From: Daphnia carinata | Taxonomy: Eukaryota; Arthropoda; Branchiopoda; Diplostraca; Daphniidae | Length of the DNA stretch: 64,000 nucleotides | Assembly (NCBI RefSeq): GCF_022539665.2 | Contig: NC_081331.1 | Coordinates: 744,001 to 808,000 of the forward strand | Reading direction: 5' to 3' | Part shown: in pieces, positions 24,899-36,955 of the stretch | Numbering within the stretch: the first letter of the stretch is position 1 | Layout: each line of letters begins with the position of its first letter | Translations under genes and position numbers: made by a program | Notes under the pieces: generated by a model | Told to the model about the DNA's origin: nothing | The model's database searches: none | Seen by the model: the letters and a program-made list of their open reading frames with translations, nothing else

Positions 24899-27400
24899 AT
24901 GAAAAGACCTATTCAAAACGGGCCCAATGGTTCCACCTTACCAGTTGAAGAAACCGAAATAAGTCTGGAATCGAAAGGATCCTATTACGGATGGAAGCGA
25001 AAAGCGGAATCGAAAGTCAAAGGAGCTTGCACCGTCGACCTACTACGAAGACGATTCCCGATCACCAAGTGGTTACCCAACTACAATTGGGACTTTGCCA
25101 TCTATGATTTCATTGCAGGAATTACCGTGGGCCTTACCACTATCCCACAAGGAATCGCATATGCGGCTGTCGCTGGATTACCCTTACAGGTAGAGGATTT
25201 TCATTGGTTTTTCAAAGAGATTTCACACTAATAATCCAGATTTGAACACAGTACGGGCTGTATTCAGCTTTTATGGGTTTATTCGTCTATGTGATCCTGG
25301 GTACTGTCAAACAATGTTCCGTCGGCCCAACAGCCGTTATGTCTTTGATGACGTTCTCATACGCCAGTGCAGGAGGACCTGCGTATGCAATTCTATTGGC
25401 TTTTCTAGGAGGTTGGCTCGAACTTATTGCAGGGCTGTTGAATCTAGGTTATTTAGACTAATTTCTTTGTTCACTTCAGCATTAAAAATGTTGTTTGAAA
25501 AACATAGGATTCATGGTGGAATTCATTTCGGCTCCAGTTATTTCTGGATTTTGTTCGGCTGCTGCTCTAACTGTTTCCTCGACACAAGTGAAAGGCTTGT
25601 TTGGTTTGAAGTTCAAAGGATCTTCATTCGTCGAAACTTGGAAAGGATTTTTCACTAACATAACGAAATGCAGTCCATGGGATTCTGCTCTAGGTTGTTC
25701 CATGATAGTTATTCTTCTCTTGATGCGGGTAATTAATGAAAGTCAAAGTTTTCACGTTAAAGTTTATGAAAGACTTTCCTTTTTTTCTGGCAGAAATTAA
25801 CTTCTTTAAAGAATCTTGGGCCGTTGAAGAAAGTTGCTTTTCTCCGCTATCGGGCGATTGACAGCAGTTTGTGGTTCATTGCAACGAGCCGTAATGCAAT
25901 CGCAGTCATTGCTGGCTGTTTAGCTGCCTACCTCTTGGAACAAAACGGTTCCAAACCATTCACTCTGACAGGTCCATTTTAAATCTTTTTACACCCATCA
26001 ATTTATTTCTTAATTTAATTCTATATGAACAGGTGACATTCAATCGGGACTGCCCCCATTTGGTTTACCTGCTTTCACGGTTAATCGCACGGTGGGTAAC
26101 ACGACAGTTGTTTTGGGATTTTCCGATATTTGTTTGGAACTTGGAGCTGCCATTGGTCTCATTCCGCTCATCGCAATTTTAGAACAAGTTGCCATCGCCA
26201 AGGCTTTTGGTATGACAAATGTGTATATTACATGTCAGAATGTAAGCGTGAGTGATTCATGGTCACAGCCAGTGGCAAGAGGACGGACGCTACACAAGAA
26301 ATGATAGCGTTGGGTGTTGGAACGATCCTCGGCTCTTTCTTCGGTGCCATGCCCGTCACCGCTTCATTTGGACGGAGTTCAGTACAAGCCGCAAGTGGAG
26401 CCAAGACACCCCTAACCAATATTTATGGAGGTTAAAGCTGTTGTAACACAGCGAGGAGATATTGATTATCTTCAACAACGTTTATCTTCTATATTACAGG
26501 CGTCCTGACTTTGCTGGCTTTGGGATTTTTAATGCCATCGTTGGCATACATCCCGAAAGCCATTCTTGCATCTGTCATCATCACGTCCGTCATCTTTATG
26601 GTGGAACTAGAAGAATTGAAACCGATGTGGAAGAGCAGAAGTGAGAACCACAGTGTTTATTATACAAATTCTGCAAAATGAATTTTTTTTTAATCATTAA
26701 AGGGGTTGAGTTATTGCCTTTCGGGGTCACGTTCCTTTGCTGTCTCTTTATCAACATGGAATACGGCATCCTTATTGGAGCTGGCGTCCATTTGCTCTTG
26801 TTAGCTTACATGGGGAATCGCCCTCACCCTAAATTGATCCGACTGCCCGTAAGCCATCTAATAATCCATTTATTTTTCTCACTCTTATTTCACGAATGTG
26901 TTATGAAGGGAAACGAAGTCACCGAGGAAAGAGTTATTGTCAAAGCCGATTGTAATTTGTATTTCCCGGGAGTGGAGAAATTCCGGCGGACCCTCAATGA
27001 AGCCACTGAAGTCGATGCTGAAGGGCGCAGTCCTTGCCTGATGGTCGATCTCTCCAATTTAACAGAAATTGACTACAGCGCCCTAAAGGTATGAACGAAA
27101 AAATATTAAAAGGATATTAAATCTCTTGATTGGTCGATCGGTTTGTTTAGATGCTCAAGTCCGTGGCAGCTGAATGCCACAAAAAAGGACAAACGGTACT
27201 ACATTTCGTCAATGCCACTCCCAAGGTTGCTAAATCTATTGTTTGCACGCTACCTTCTGCTGACATAGCATTTCTACCCAAGGTGAGACTAACGTTTTTG
27301 CACTAAGAAGACACGGGCTGCATAATTTGCAAATCTTGTTGTCAAGGTGGAAAAGGATGATGCCACGGACGATATCCACATGCAAGAAATCACGCCTTAG
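24899..27400 (+). CDS. SLC26-family sulfate/anion transporter (SLC26A11-like), tandem copy 1
   Basis: Multi-pass membrane anion transporter of the SLC26/SulP family, most like SLC26A11. Exons: 24899-25189, 25252-25447, 25508-25728, 25794-25971, 26033-26209, 26269-26430, 26500-26640, 26703-26848, 26909-27088, 27151-27282, 27347-27400; 625 residues, usual family length. The start has an acceptable context and no better upstream ATG. The N-terminal cytoplasmic region is followed by the SulP core: FIAGITVGLTTIPQGIAYA, then SVGPTAVMSLMTFSYA, then GFCSAAALTVSSTQVKGLFG. Later come the TASFGRSS segment and the conserved helix SLAYIPKAILASVIITSVI. A C-terminal STAS domain (about residues 500-620) includes MVDLSNLTEIDYSALKMLKS. 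All splice phases agree. A second copy follows 1.6 kb downstream in the same orientation. The exact substrate (sulfate, chloride, oxalate) cannot be told from sequence. Confidence 0.92.
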
Positions 27401-28846
27401 AGCGCTTGTGTTTAGCCAACAAGTTTGATTTACATGATGAATAGCGCTTTACTCTGCTACAAATAATACCTTCGTGTAAGGCGAACAAAAATAATTCCTC
27501 AGGCGGGGGGGCTAGTTCCTTAGCAAAACAAAATTACAATGCCTCCCAGTGAAACATTTGCCTGAATCACTATTGAACTGTTTGTATATAGTTAATGCTG
27601 TTAAACGGCTTGGGCTTAAAGCGATGAATTTAGGTAAGTCTCTGCTCTGAAAATTTAATCTTTTGTTTTTCTGTTTTCGTGTTTGCATCATCTTTAGAAG
27701 CCTAGAGCTCACGTGAAAGTAATCTACGTTTTCCTCGTCATTTCGTAATATTCTCAACAGTTAGAAATTGTATATGCACATGGATATTTGTAGCTTTCAG
27801 CTGTTTTCTCATATTAGGTCAATATATAAAGCCAAACTGAAAAATATGGAGAAAGTATCGTAAACCTCTATGGACACCATGAAAAATCATTTTAGGTCAG
27901 AAAAAGGGAAAAGTCCCATGGTGAAAAGAAAACTTTCATTTAATAAAACGATTAACAAAGACAGTCTTTATGTATATTTAATCCAACAGCTTTGACTCGG
28001 ATGCATCTCGTCAAACCATTACATGCTTATTTTGTTATTTGAGAAAAACAAAAACAAGAGCGGATAAAGCGGATTATACGGTTGAAGTGAAAGGTGAATA
28101 TTATGACAGTCCCTAATTCCACTTCTTGCATGCTGGGTTTATACAGGTAAAAAACAAAAATGGCTTGTCATGCAACTGTGCTTTTACTTAAAAACAAAAG
28201 CAGTTATAGCTTTTTTTTATGTGTTCTAAATGAGAAATAGCCTCGGCCTTGTTCTCCATTTGGGTCCGCTTTCTCTGCTGGCCGTTAGGAAAAAGGTATT
28301 GTTCTTATTAAGGGCAAGGTGTACAGTCATTTTACAAGGGTAAATCGTAAGGGTCACTCCTCGTCTGTTAACACTGTCCGTAAACATATACCCCACTAGT
28401 GTACTTGGCTTTCGTTAGCCGATGAATACCCTATTTGTTTTCAAAGCGTTCTTGGAATCAGCAGAGTGCGAAATCAACCTATGTGCTCTTTCAAAATTAT
28501 GCATTCAAGCTCCAGGGTATGGCTTTCTGGCGTACGTGGCTGCTGTTAACGGTGAACGAATACTACGAAATCCTCTTTTGGTCTTTGTGGTATGAACGTG
28601 CCTCCCTGAGTACGTCATCAAGTCAAATGTTCGTGATAAGTATATACGTCGATTTGTTTTTTGTTTATACTGTATTGCGATTTATCTTGAAATTTAATCC
28701 AACGAGTGAAACAACAAAACAACATGTTATCGCTATATTGACATAATGGCGCGATCGCGCTGTCCAAACCCTGTTTTGACTCCAGTTTCTAAAATCCTAT
28801 AATTACTTATCGGCCATAGGTGGCAGTCTTTTCAAAAAGGGGGAAC
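27401..28846. other. Intergenic region between the two SLC26 genes
   Basis: AT-rich, with short open frames only. The one at 28435-28746 (103 codons) has no recognisable domain and no splice context. The 3'UTR of copy 1 must lie at its start. Confidence 0.5.
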
Positions 28847-28885
28847 GATAAAAGGAGAGTTTCACCATCACGGCCAGTTCAGTTC
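28847..28885 (+). promoter_or_regulatory. Core promoter of the second SLC26 gene (TATA-like + TCAGT initiator)
   Basis: GATAAAAG at 28847-28854 is followed about 33 nt later by TTCAGTTC (28878-28885), a good match to the arthropod TCAGT initiator. The ATG at 29021 gives a 5' leader of roughly 140 nt. Confidence 0.55.
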
Positions 28886-29020
28886 GACAAGCCGAACGGT
28901 CTGTTTCGTATTCTCTAGCCGAAGTGCAAGGCAATAAGCCGGAACTCGGTGTCATTTTTAGTTGGTGCGGCAATCAGCACGTTATTAACTAATAAACCGA
29001 ACATTGGCCAATGACCCAAA

Positions 29021-31878
29021 ATGCCGAACGCAACTGGTTCAGCAAAGTCTATCGATTATCGTGATGAGAAACAGCAAGAAAGGTGTGGAGAACCTTTGAT
29101 GAAAGGAAGAAATTCAAAAGGTACTTATACAAATTCAAGTCTTTGCCTTTAAAGGGAAATGTTAATATTTAAATGTAGGCTAACAAGATAAAAATGCTAA
29201 GCTCGTATTCATTTTCTTAAGATGTAGATAATATAACACCGGATGGAACGTCTTTTGCCAATCCATCGAACGATCATTTTTTCCTGTCAAAAAGTCGGGA
29301 CCAGTCGAAAGTGAACGGATCGACGAGAAAGAAAAGATGGCAGAAAATTAAAGGGGCGTGCAATATGCAGCTCGTACGTCGCCGTTTACCCATCGTGCAA
29401 TGGTTGCCAAGTTACAATTGGAACTATGTCCTTTTCGACCTTATTGCTGGCATAACTGTTGGTTTGACGATAATCCCGCAATCGATCGCATACGCTGGCG
29501 TTGCTGGACTTCCTTTAGAGGTTGGTGTTTGATTACGAGTATGACTGAAACGCGAGCTATATCTAATCACGAACTGACCTTTTTGACGTGATAGTATGGT
29601 CTCTATTCCTCTTTTATGGGCATGTTTGCATACACGGTATTTGGCTCTGTAAGAGAATCGTCCATAGGACCAACGGCCGTCATGGCCCTCATGACGTTCT
29701 CGTATGCCAACGAAGGCGGGGCTGCTTACGCAGCACTTTTATCATTTTTGGCTGGAGCAATTGAACTTTGTGCCGGCTTGCTTAATCTAGGTAAGCTTAA
29801 TTACGGATATCCCCTATTAAATGGGAGACGTGTTGTCAACTTTGGAACGGAAATTGGCAAAGACAAAAGGAAATAATGTCTTGGGTTTGTGATAGGATTT
29901 CTGGTCGAGTTCATATCAGCCCCAGTGATCTCTGGCTTTTGTTCGGCTGCCGCATTAACTGTCGCCTCAACGCAGGTGAAAGGCCTCTTCGGATTAAAAT
30001 TTAGTGGATCTTCATTCGTCGAAGTCTGGACTGGATTCTTTACAAATCTGTCTAGTATTAATCCATGGGACGCCGGATTAGGTTGTTCCTCAATAGTCGT
30101 CCTACTTTTGTTACGGGTTTGTTTGCTATCATTTTCGAGCAAGTCTAGACAGCATGCTAATCAGTACTATAATATTCCAAATAGAAACTGAATGCATTGA
30201 AAAGTCTTGGGTCCTTGAAGAAAGTGGGTTGTCTTCGTAATCGATTTGTTGACGGTTCTCTCTGGTTCATTTCAACTAGCAGGAACGCAATTGCCGTCAT
30301 CGGCGGTTGCGTTGCTGCCTATCTATTGGAACTAAATGGCCTAACTCCGTTTACACTCACAGGTTGTTATTCTTTAAATATTATTTACGTATATCTTGAA
30401 TAAGAGTTTTTTCAAATTAAAGGAATGTTTTATTTCACGATTAATTTTCATGATATTGTTCAATCAACAGGTAACATCAAGGCCGGCCTACCTTCGTTTG
30501 AATTGCCACCGTTCTCGATCAACAAGACGGACATAGACGATGGCAATAGCACAATTTTCTTAACGTTCCCTGAGATATGCTCAGAACTGGGCGCTGCAAT
30601 TGGTCTCATCCCGCTCATTGCTATTTTAGAACAAGTTGCCATTGCCAAGGCTTTCGGTAATTCCATTTACAAAAAAAAACAAAAAATATAATTACATTTG
30701 ACATCTACAATGTTTAACACTTTACACTTGTTCTTAAATTGAAGCTTGTGGCAAACGAACCGACTCGACGCAGGAAATGATTGCTCTCGGTATTGGAAAT
30801 ATCCTGGGCTCGTTTTTCGGTGCTATGCCCATCACCGCCTCTTTTGGGCGGAGCTCTGTTCAATCCGCAAGCGGAGTTAAAACACCATTATGCAACATTT
30901 ATGGAGGTCTTTAGCCTTTGTCTTTCATGCAAGAAAAGAAACTAACTAATTTCGATGTTTCAATGTCCTTTAGGTATTCTGGTTCTATTGGCTTTAGGCT
31001 TTATGATGCCCTCACTGGCATACATCCCGAAAGCGATTCTTGCATCTGTCATCATCACGTCCGTCATCTTTATGGTAGAACTGGAAGAGCTGAAGCCCAT
31101 GTGGAAAAGCAGACGTATATATAATCGGACGGTTTACATCCGGTTGACAATAATATACTTAATTACCTACCGTGTCTAATAACATTCGTTTATATAGGAT
31201 TGGAATTAGTGCCGTTCGGTGTCACTTTCTTTTGTTGTCTCTTTGTCAACATGGAGTACGGTATTTTGATCGGAGCAGGTGTTCATTTGTTCTTGTTGGC
31301 GTACATGGCCGGAAGTCGTCCTCATCCGGAATTGATACGAATACCCGTATGTCAATTTGTCTTTCCTTCAACGTCATTTACTGACAAATATGAATTACCT
31401 CACAGGGAAGCAAAAAAACTGAGGAAAAAGTCATTGTTAAGGCTGATACTAATTTGTACTTTCCGGGAGTGGAAAAATTCCGTCAAGTTCTGAACGAAGC
31501 CACTGACGGAGAAACGTGTGTGATGGTCGATCTGTCACACGTAACGGAGATCGACTACACAGCACTCAAAGTGAGCATTACTTCCTAAAGCTTGCATTTC
31601 TTAGAAACTGATAAACATTGTTCTACTCAGATGCTCAAAGCCGTGGCTTCTGATTACCACAAGAGAGGCCTAATGGTTCTACATTTTACCAATGCTTCTC
31701 CTAATGTGACGAAATCGATTTCATCCGCCTTACATTCAGCTGACATCGACTTCTTAATACCTAATGTACGTGCAATTCATTCTTACAGTTTCAATGTCAT
31801 CATGAATATTATCATCATCTGCTTTCACATCTGTAGATGGACGAAGATGGTTGCGGAGAAATTACGGACAACGTCTAA
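29021..31878 (+). CDS. SLC26-family sulfate/anion transporter (SLC26A11-like), tandem copy 2
   Basis: Paralogue of the upstream gene. Exons: 29021-29120, 29222-29520, 29595-29790, 29896-30116, 30185-30362, 30471-30656, 30745-30906, 30974-31114, 31198-31346, 31406-31570, 31631-31765, 31837-31878; 657 residues. From LRRR/VRRRLPI onwards the intron positions and phases match copy 1, but copy 2 has an extra short N-terminal exon and a longer hydrophilic N-terminus (MPNATGSAKSID...). Family segments are present: DLIAGITVGLTIIPQSIAYA, SSIGPTAVMALMTFSYA, GFCSAAALTVASTQVKGLFG, SLAYIPKAILASVIITSVI, and a STAS domain with MVDLSHVTEIDYTALKMLKA. The loop after the sixth coding exon carries two N-glycosylation-like sites (NKT, NST). 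Substrate is not determinable. It ends tail-to-tail with the RNF168-like gene. Confidence 0.92.
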
Positions 31879-32494
31879 CAGGATCAAATTGCCTTTTCTG
31901 TGCATGGATAGGTCTCTTGGCAGAACTTTTCACGAGAACCTACAGTACACCCCATTGTTTAAGAAAACAAAACAAATATCAAGCGTTCAAATCATGGGAA
32001 TAGTAGTCGAATGTTGTCACTTTAGGAAAATTAAAAAAAGACTGGGGGGTGGAAACAATGTGATATAATTTGGCCTTCAATACATCTCCCTCCCCTTTTT
32101 CGGGGAAGTCAATTATGCATTTGTTCGTTTTTCTTTTTGCCGTAAGTTTCAGCCATTAGAGGTTTTTTCATCAAAACGTATTCACTCCCGGCATTAAACT
32201 TTTCCTAGAAAAATTTTTCTGCACACAAGAGTATGCGACTTACATAAAAGCATACTACGCTTACGACTTACGCAAAAGCAGCTAACTAGGAAAAAAAGTA
32301 AGAACTATTCAATGCTGATTATAGTTTCAATGCAGGTCCAAGTTTAAGAACATGGAAAAAAAATAGACAAGTGTCTATATATTGAAATCACAATTTTGAA
32401 CCAGAATTTTTCATTGATTTTATCTTTGTACGTTACTTGATGCAAACGATCGAACTTCGTGTTCATTTGAGAAAAAAACAAAATCTTTTGGTCA
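31879..32494. other. Convergent 3' region between SLC26 copy 2 and the RNF168-like gene
   Basis: About 600 nt holding the 3'UTRs of two genes transcribed towards each other. No further gene is visible. Confidence 0.5.
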
Positions 32495-34474
32495 TCAAGG
32501 AGGTGGATTGGACTTGCGAATCGATGGTCTTTGGAAAGAAGCCTCAATCGTTGGTTGATTTTTAACAATTTTCGTGCGCAGTTGGTACTCATCTTTGCTG
32601 CCTTTACTGCGATTGACTAACGAGCGGGTGGATTTAGCTTCTTGGTCCAATTCTTCTTGCAGCTTGCGTGCTAGCTCTTTGTCCGCTTCTTCTTGTTCTT
32701 GTTTTTTCCGAAGCCATTCACGTTCCATTTCCCGGAGTTCTTCGGCCAAAATCCCAGCGCCCTTGATCGATTCGTCCGTATTGTTATTCTGCTTAAGATC
32801 TTCGGTCAAATCTAGACTTGGGAAACGATCAAAAGGTAAACGAATGAAATAACAAATGAACAGGTTGTAGTTTTACTTTCTTCAGCGAGCCCGTAGAGTT
32901 GATTCAAGTTCTTTGCTGCACTAACCACCTGTGGCTTGACAATTTCACCTGAGAATAATAAGGCATGTTTTCATGTGAGATTAAAACTACGCTGACACTG
33001 GCACTTCTTATGTCGTCTTGCACTAGATCAAGATAAGCTGTTTATCGAGGAAATTTGACGTAACGACATAGCGAAATAAAGGCATAAGAAGTGCCAGTGT
33101 GATGCGCGGCTAGATTGTAAAGTAACGAACTATTGCCAGGTGAATTTTTGGGTGGAGTCAGTGGAGCAGCATTAATCGGGCGAAAATGTAGCCTCTTGCT
33201 TACTTCTTGATCTATGCTCTCTAAACTCGTGCAAGATGAGCTGCGCGGTTCACTCATCGAAATATCCCCTAATAACCATAGTCAGTATTTGAATATCCTA
33301 AATAATCACATATTTTTTTTACTTTTATGGAAATGTTCAATCACAGGTGCAAAGGCAGACGGTGATCGTGACGGCTCGTCATTTTCATTCGAGAGACCTG
33401 AGATTTATATAAAAACTATGTTAGATCTAGGATTCATGAAAAACGAAGAGTAGGTTGCTAACTAGGGAAAAATTTGTTGATTTTTTTGGCTGCAGGAGTT
33501 GTTTTGGAATCAGAACTCATTTTCCTTGGTCTCTTTCTTGAGGATATGGGTGTTTGCACAATTCTTGAACCACGTAACTTGCGGATGTTATCCTCTTTTT
33601 CAGCAAGTTCAAGTGCTAAGGCCTCATCTGCTTGTCGGATTCTCTCTAATTCCGCTTCGGCCCTAGCAAGCTCTGCCTGAAGAAGTGAGCAGAATCTACA
33701 ACTTTATAAAAACCTAGGTAGATTTTGTTACTTCTTTACTTGTTCTTTTGCAAGCTCTGCTATCAGATCAGCCGAGGCTTTTTCTTCTTCTTTCCTTCGT
33801 TCTTCTTCTTCTTTTCTTTGCCTTTCCTGTTCAATTTCAAACTCTTTCAAAAGTTCACCAGGCTCTGCAAATTGGTGCATTGGGACGGTAGGGAAAACTT
33901 TGGGTAAAATAGAAAATATTTATCAAAAATAATTCAAATATATTCAAAAATACATATTCAAAAATGTTTCGAATATTTATGCTCACTGATCTACACTTAC
34001 AATCCTCAACATCTTTTTCATCTTTGCCTTCCCCATTTTGTGATGCAACAAGTTCAGGGAACTGGGCTTGGATTTGTTGCCACAGAACTTCATTAATGAT
34101 GGTATTAGTTTTTGTAGCTTGACGGCACCATACACTTATCCGTTTTCGGCACATTGGGCATGACAGGTTAGATTTTTCAACACAGCTCTAAACAGGAAAA
34201 TGAGATTACAATTTACTCTTCCAAAACTATGAAAATTTTTAAAATAACATACCGTATAGCAAGAATAACATAAATCATGTCGACATGGCAGACTGACTGG
34301 TTTCACCATCAAATTTAAACAGATTTTACACGTGACATCTTCAAGAAGCAAAAAAGGTTTTTCTTCTGACGACGAAGAGACATTTTGCGACTGGTCTTTA
34401 TTCGTTTCGTTAACTTTACTTCGCCTGGATGTGGCCCGAACCTTCGTAACAGTCGAGCGGCGAGAAGGCGCCAT
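32495..34474 (-). CDS. RNF168-like RING E3 ubiquitin ligase with MIU and LR motifs
   Basis: Probable chromatin ubiquitin ligase of the DNA double-strand-break response. Exons (gene order): 34474-34253, 34187-34001, 33897-33740, 33676-33463, 33268-33131, 32948-32877, 32811-32495; 435 residues, against about 570 in vertebrate RNF168. The C3HC4 RING uses C49, C52, C64, H66, C69, C72, C84 and C87, followed by CRKRISVWCRQATKTNT, the typical RNF168 basic region. Exon 3 gives PGELLKEFEIEQ and the acidic helix KASADLIAELAKEQ (UMI/MIU1-like); exon 4 has QADEALALELAEKED. The C-terminus has an MIU-type helix (about 370-388, ADKELARKLQEELDQE) followed by KGSKDEYQLR (400-409), very close to the RNF168 LR motif 2. 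Splice donors of exons 4 and 5 (GTTAGC, GTTCGT) are weak, so that middle part is less certain. The stop at 33455 is avoided only if exon 4 splices as given. Confidence 0.82.
32993..33102. repeat. MITE-like inverted repeat inside an intron
   Basis: TGACACTGGCACTTCTTATG at 32993-33012 is repeated in inverted orientation at 33083-33102 with one mismatch in 20. The interior is about 70 nt and also holds a smaller inverted pair (TATGTCGT near 33009, ACGACATA near 33063). It lies in the intron of the RNF168-like gene between 33131 and 32948. No transposase and no clear target-site duplication were seen. A non-autonomous element or a hairpin-forming intron are both possible. Confidence 0.5.
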
Positions 34475-35465
34475 TTCTTCTTAATGTTTACTCACAAAAA
34501 TAAAATCCCGTAAAGTGGGGTGGGAGGGAGGGGGGGCCAAATTTCAAAATAGCTGTTGTGTGCACAGTCTGAAGCCTCTTCTTTTTCTCTTTTTTGGCCC
34601 GTCACTCGCCCAAAGATTACCTTGCCTTACGCCGCAAGGTACGTGAATCTTACCTACACTCCACTGAATCTCAATACTAAATGTTGTGTGCAAACGAGGA
34701 CTAAAAAAGTAAAGGAAGGGTTTCCTTTTTTTCAAGCTTTCTTGTTGCGAAGGTCACAAATCAAGTCCTAAACTGGCGAGGCTTTTAGAAGATAATTAGC
34801 ATATTTTTCTCCCCCGGCTTCCAGACTACCAGAAACTGACCCTTGAAACATTATATTACCTGCTTTATCTCAAGATCTGATATAATCATTTATCTTTATT
34901 ACCTTGTGGAGCATACTAGAAAATCCAGTCTAATATCAAGGGCTTGTCCAGTATGACCATTACGGTTATTCTTACATAAGTATAGCTGAAAAAAAAAGAA
35001 CGACATCACAGTTAGTTATCTTCAGCATTAGACGTTGATCTCTCCCCAATTTCAGAAATTTAAAATTCAAAGCGTGTAGTAAGAGATAGAATACGATTAA
35101 TTAAACAGATTGTGCCATTTCGGAGGGTTGCAGAGCAGCAGGTTAACTGTGAACGGGACGTATAACTGAGTTCGACAAAAACAAACACAGTTGGCTGTCT
35201 TTTTAGACAGTCAAATTCAGGAAGATCAACCTGTACGTCACTGGCCTTGAAAAGAAAATGACGAGGACTTTTACGCGTATTAAAGCAACCTTCTTGATAG
35301 ACTACCAAACTACTGGAAATGAACGCACGTAAGAACCGATTACGACAACCAAATTAAAATGTTGAATGTATTAAATAAAAAAAAAAACGTTCGAGTAATG
35401 CAATTAAAAAAAAAACACCCCCCAAAAAAATAAGATCACCACTATGACGATTGGCCATATTATTT
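34475..35465. other. Intergenic region upstream of the RNF168-like gene
   Basis: Contains the presumed promoter of the RNF168-like gene (no TATA found) and the 3' flank of the next minus-strand gene. Open frames of up to 82 codons here (for example 35060-35308, minus) have no recognisable content. Confidence 0.45.
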
Positions 35466-36251
35466 TTATCCAGAAATGCTAATGGCTCCAGCACTAGCTG
35501 AAACACCGCCACCAGGTAGGGGTCCTGCTCCGGCAGCAGCAAATCGATTCGGTGAACCCACTGCAACGGATACTGGACGTGCCGAACCTGATGATGGACG
35601 GAATGACGTTTGTTGACGCACCGGAATTGTTGTAGGACGGAACGACGACGGACGCAGACTTGTTGAAGATGGTCGAATTCCGGAAGAACCGATTGCTGCA
35701 ACTGCATTTCCGCCCGAAGTGAAGCGATTACCACCCGAACTGACGGCGACGGCGCTGCCTCCTGAACCGAATCCATTTCCTCCTGAAGAGACGATGTAGA
35801 TACCTTGCCCACCGGGTATGTAGAACGGTCGAATAATAGTGTTACCATTAGTCGGGTAACGTGTCCCAGTTGCGCCATTCAAGCCTTGAGTGGCAGCTGC
35901 AAACGTGTTGGCGACAGCAGCATTAGCAGCCGCGACGACTCGATTGTTGATTTGATAAGTCAATCCCGCGATTTGATTGTGAATATCGTTAGCTATGCTG
36001 TAAGGATTGTACGGGTAGAATTGCGGAGCCCGACGATCCCGATTCGCGTTGACAACGTGCACCGATAAAACGGCCATGGTCACTAGCATGATCTGCATCA
36101 ACGTCAACCCGGAAACGGAAAGAACAAAGAAAGGACAAAAAAAGGAACTGTAAGGTCACTCTTTACTTACTATTCATCGTAAAATTTAAATTCTTTTTTT
36201 TCCCATCCTTTATTCTTGACGTGTGATTTTTTTTACCTGAACAGAATTCAT
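35466..36251 (-). CDS. Small secreted Gly/Ser/Arg-Pro-rich protein
   Basis: Unrecognised secreted protein of 213 residues. Exon 1 carries only five codons (36251-36237, MNSVQ) and splices in phase 0 to exon 2 (36092-35466), which continues IMLVTMAVLSVHVVNAN; together they make a clean signal peptide with likely cleavage near VNA/N. The mature part starts with an RDRRAP basic site and a Tyr/Asn-rich stretch, then an Ala-rich region (VVAAANAAVANTFAAAT), repeats of SSGGN, and repeats of RPSS-x-x-R/RPTT. The C-terminus is Gly/Ala-rich. There are no cysteines in the mature part. Such composition fits an extracellular matrix or cuticle-associated protein, but that is inference only. The model needs the tiny first exon; starting at an ATG within intron sequence (36107) would give a poorer signal peptide. 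Confidence 0.75.
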
Positions 36252-36302
36252 TTTTTCGCGAAATTTCACAGTGACAACTGACTTGGACAAGAGGACGGCA
36301 CC

Positions 36303-36339
36303 AACTGGTTGTTCCATGTCCATACTTTCACCTTTTATA
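36303..36339 (-). promoter_or_regulatory. TATA promoter of the Gly/Ser-rich secreted protein gene
   Basis: On the minus strand TATAAAAG (36339-36332) is followed 33 nt later by CCAGTT (around 36306), an initiator-like sequence, giving a leader of about 55 nt to the ATG at 36251. Confidence 0.5.
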
Positions 36340-36551
36340 CACCATGTTTTTTTGTTTTGTTTTGTTTTTTCTATTATCACGTTCCTTCCTTCCCACTTTT
36401 TTTCACGACTTTGTATGTAGTGGCTAGAAAAAGAAAAAGAAGCAACCGCAACCAGCCATACTAAAAACATCAGGATTAAGAAGGCGTATAGTCGGAACTA
36501 TACATTTCAACAACGATAAAAAAATCATGAAACTGAAAAACGAATTTTTTT

Positions 36552-36955
36552 TCACGATCCCGAAAAAAATTCCCCTACTTTGTTGACTGGTGTAGGTGAA
36601 AACGTAAATTTGTCCTGGGGATTTCCTATGAGACAATCACAAAGAAATTCTTTGATCTTCTTCAGATATTCCGACTCCAGATCGACCAGTTCACGGTGAT
36701 TGAATATCGTGACCTCCAATTCATTCGTCAAGTCGAAAATGTCTAAATAGAAGAAACCGAATCGAAGGTTAAACTAAAAATGTGCTCATGACGATTATAT
36801 TTACGTGCGTGCAGCATCTCATGAGATCCGTTTCGAAGCATCCGACAAGAATAAAACTGGTCACGACCGTGCAATTCTTGTGCAGTTTCGCCAAACGAGC
36901 ACGACCTGGTTGCTGGTAACATCACTAGAAAATAACTTACTGAAACGGTTCTCAT
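36552..36955 (-). CDS. Doubtful two-exon secreted protein gene (apparent frameshift)
   Basis: Not recognised. A minus-strand ATG at 36955 opens MRTVSVSYFLVMLPATRSC, which could be a signal peptide, followed by ETAQELHGRDQFYSCRMLR up to a GTAAAT donor after 36805 (phase 1). A good acceptor (TTTCTTCTATTTAG) sits before 36743. Joining them reads HIFDLTNE and then hits a stop. One base fewer in the AAA run near 36720 would continue LEVTIFNHRELVDLES and LKKIKEFLCDCLIGNPQDKF to a stop at 36552. The second part also starts independently with ATG (MKLEVTIFN..., 57 codons). This may be a broken gene, an assembly indel or chance. Confidence 0.25.

Noticed and set aside
33855-33900. In-frame TAG at an exon junction of the RNF168-like gene
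   Set aside because: It arises only if the acceptor TTTGCAG/AG is used; the upstream acceptor CCCAAAG before 33897 restores an open frame (FFPTVPMHQFAEPGEL).
35354-35878. Minus-strand 174-codon open frame overlapping the Gly/Ser-rich gene
   Set aside because: Alternate-frame shadow of the repetitive coding exon; the other frame has the signal peptide and ordered repeats.
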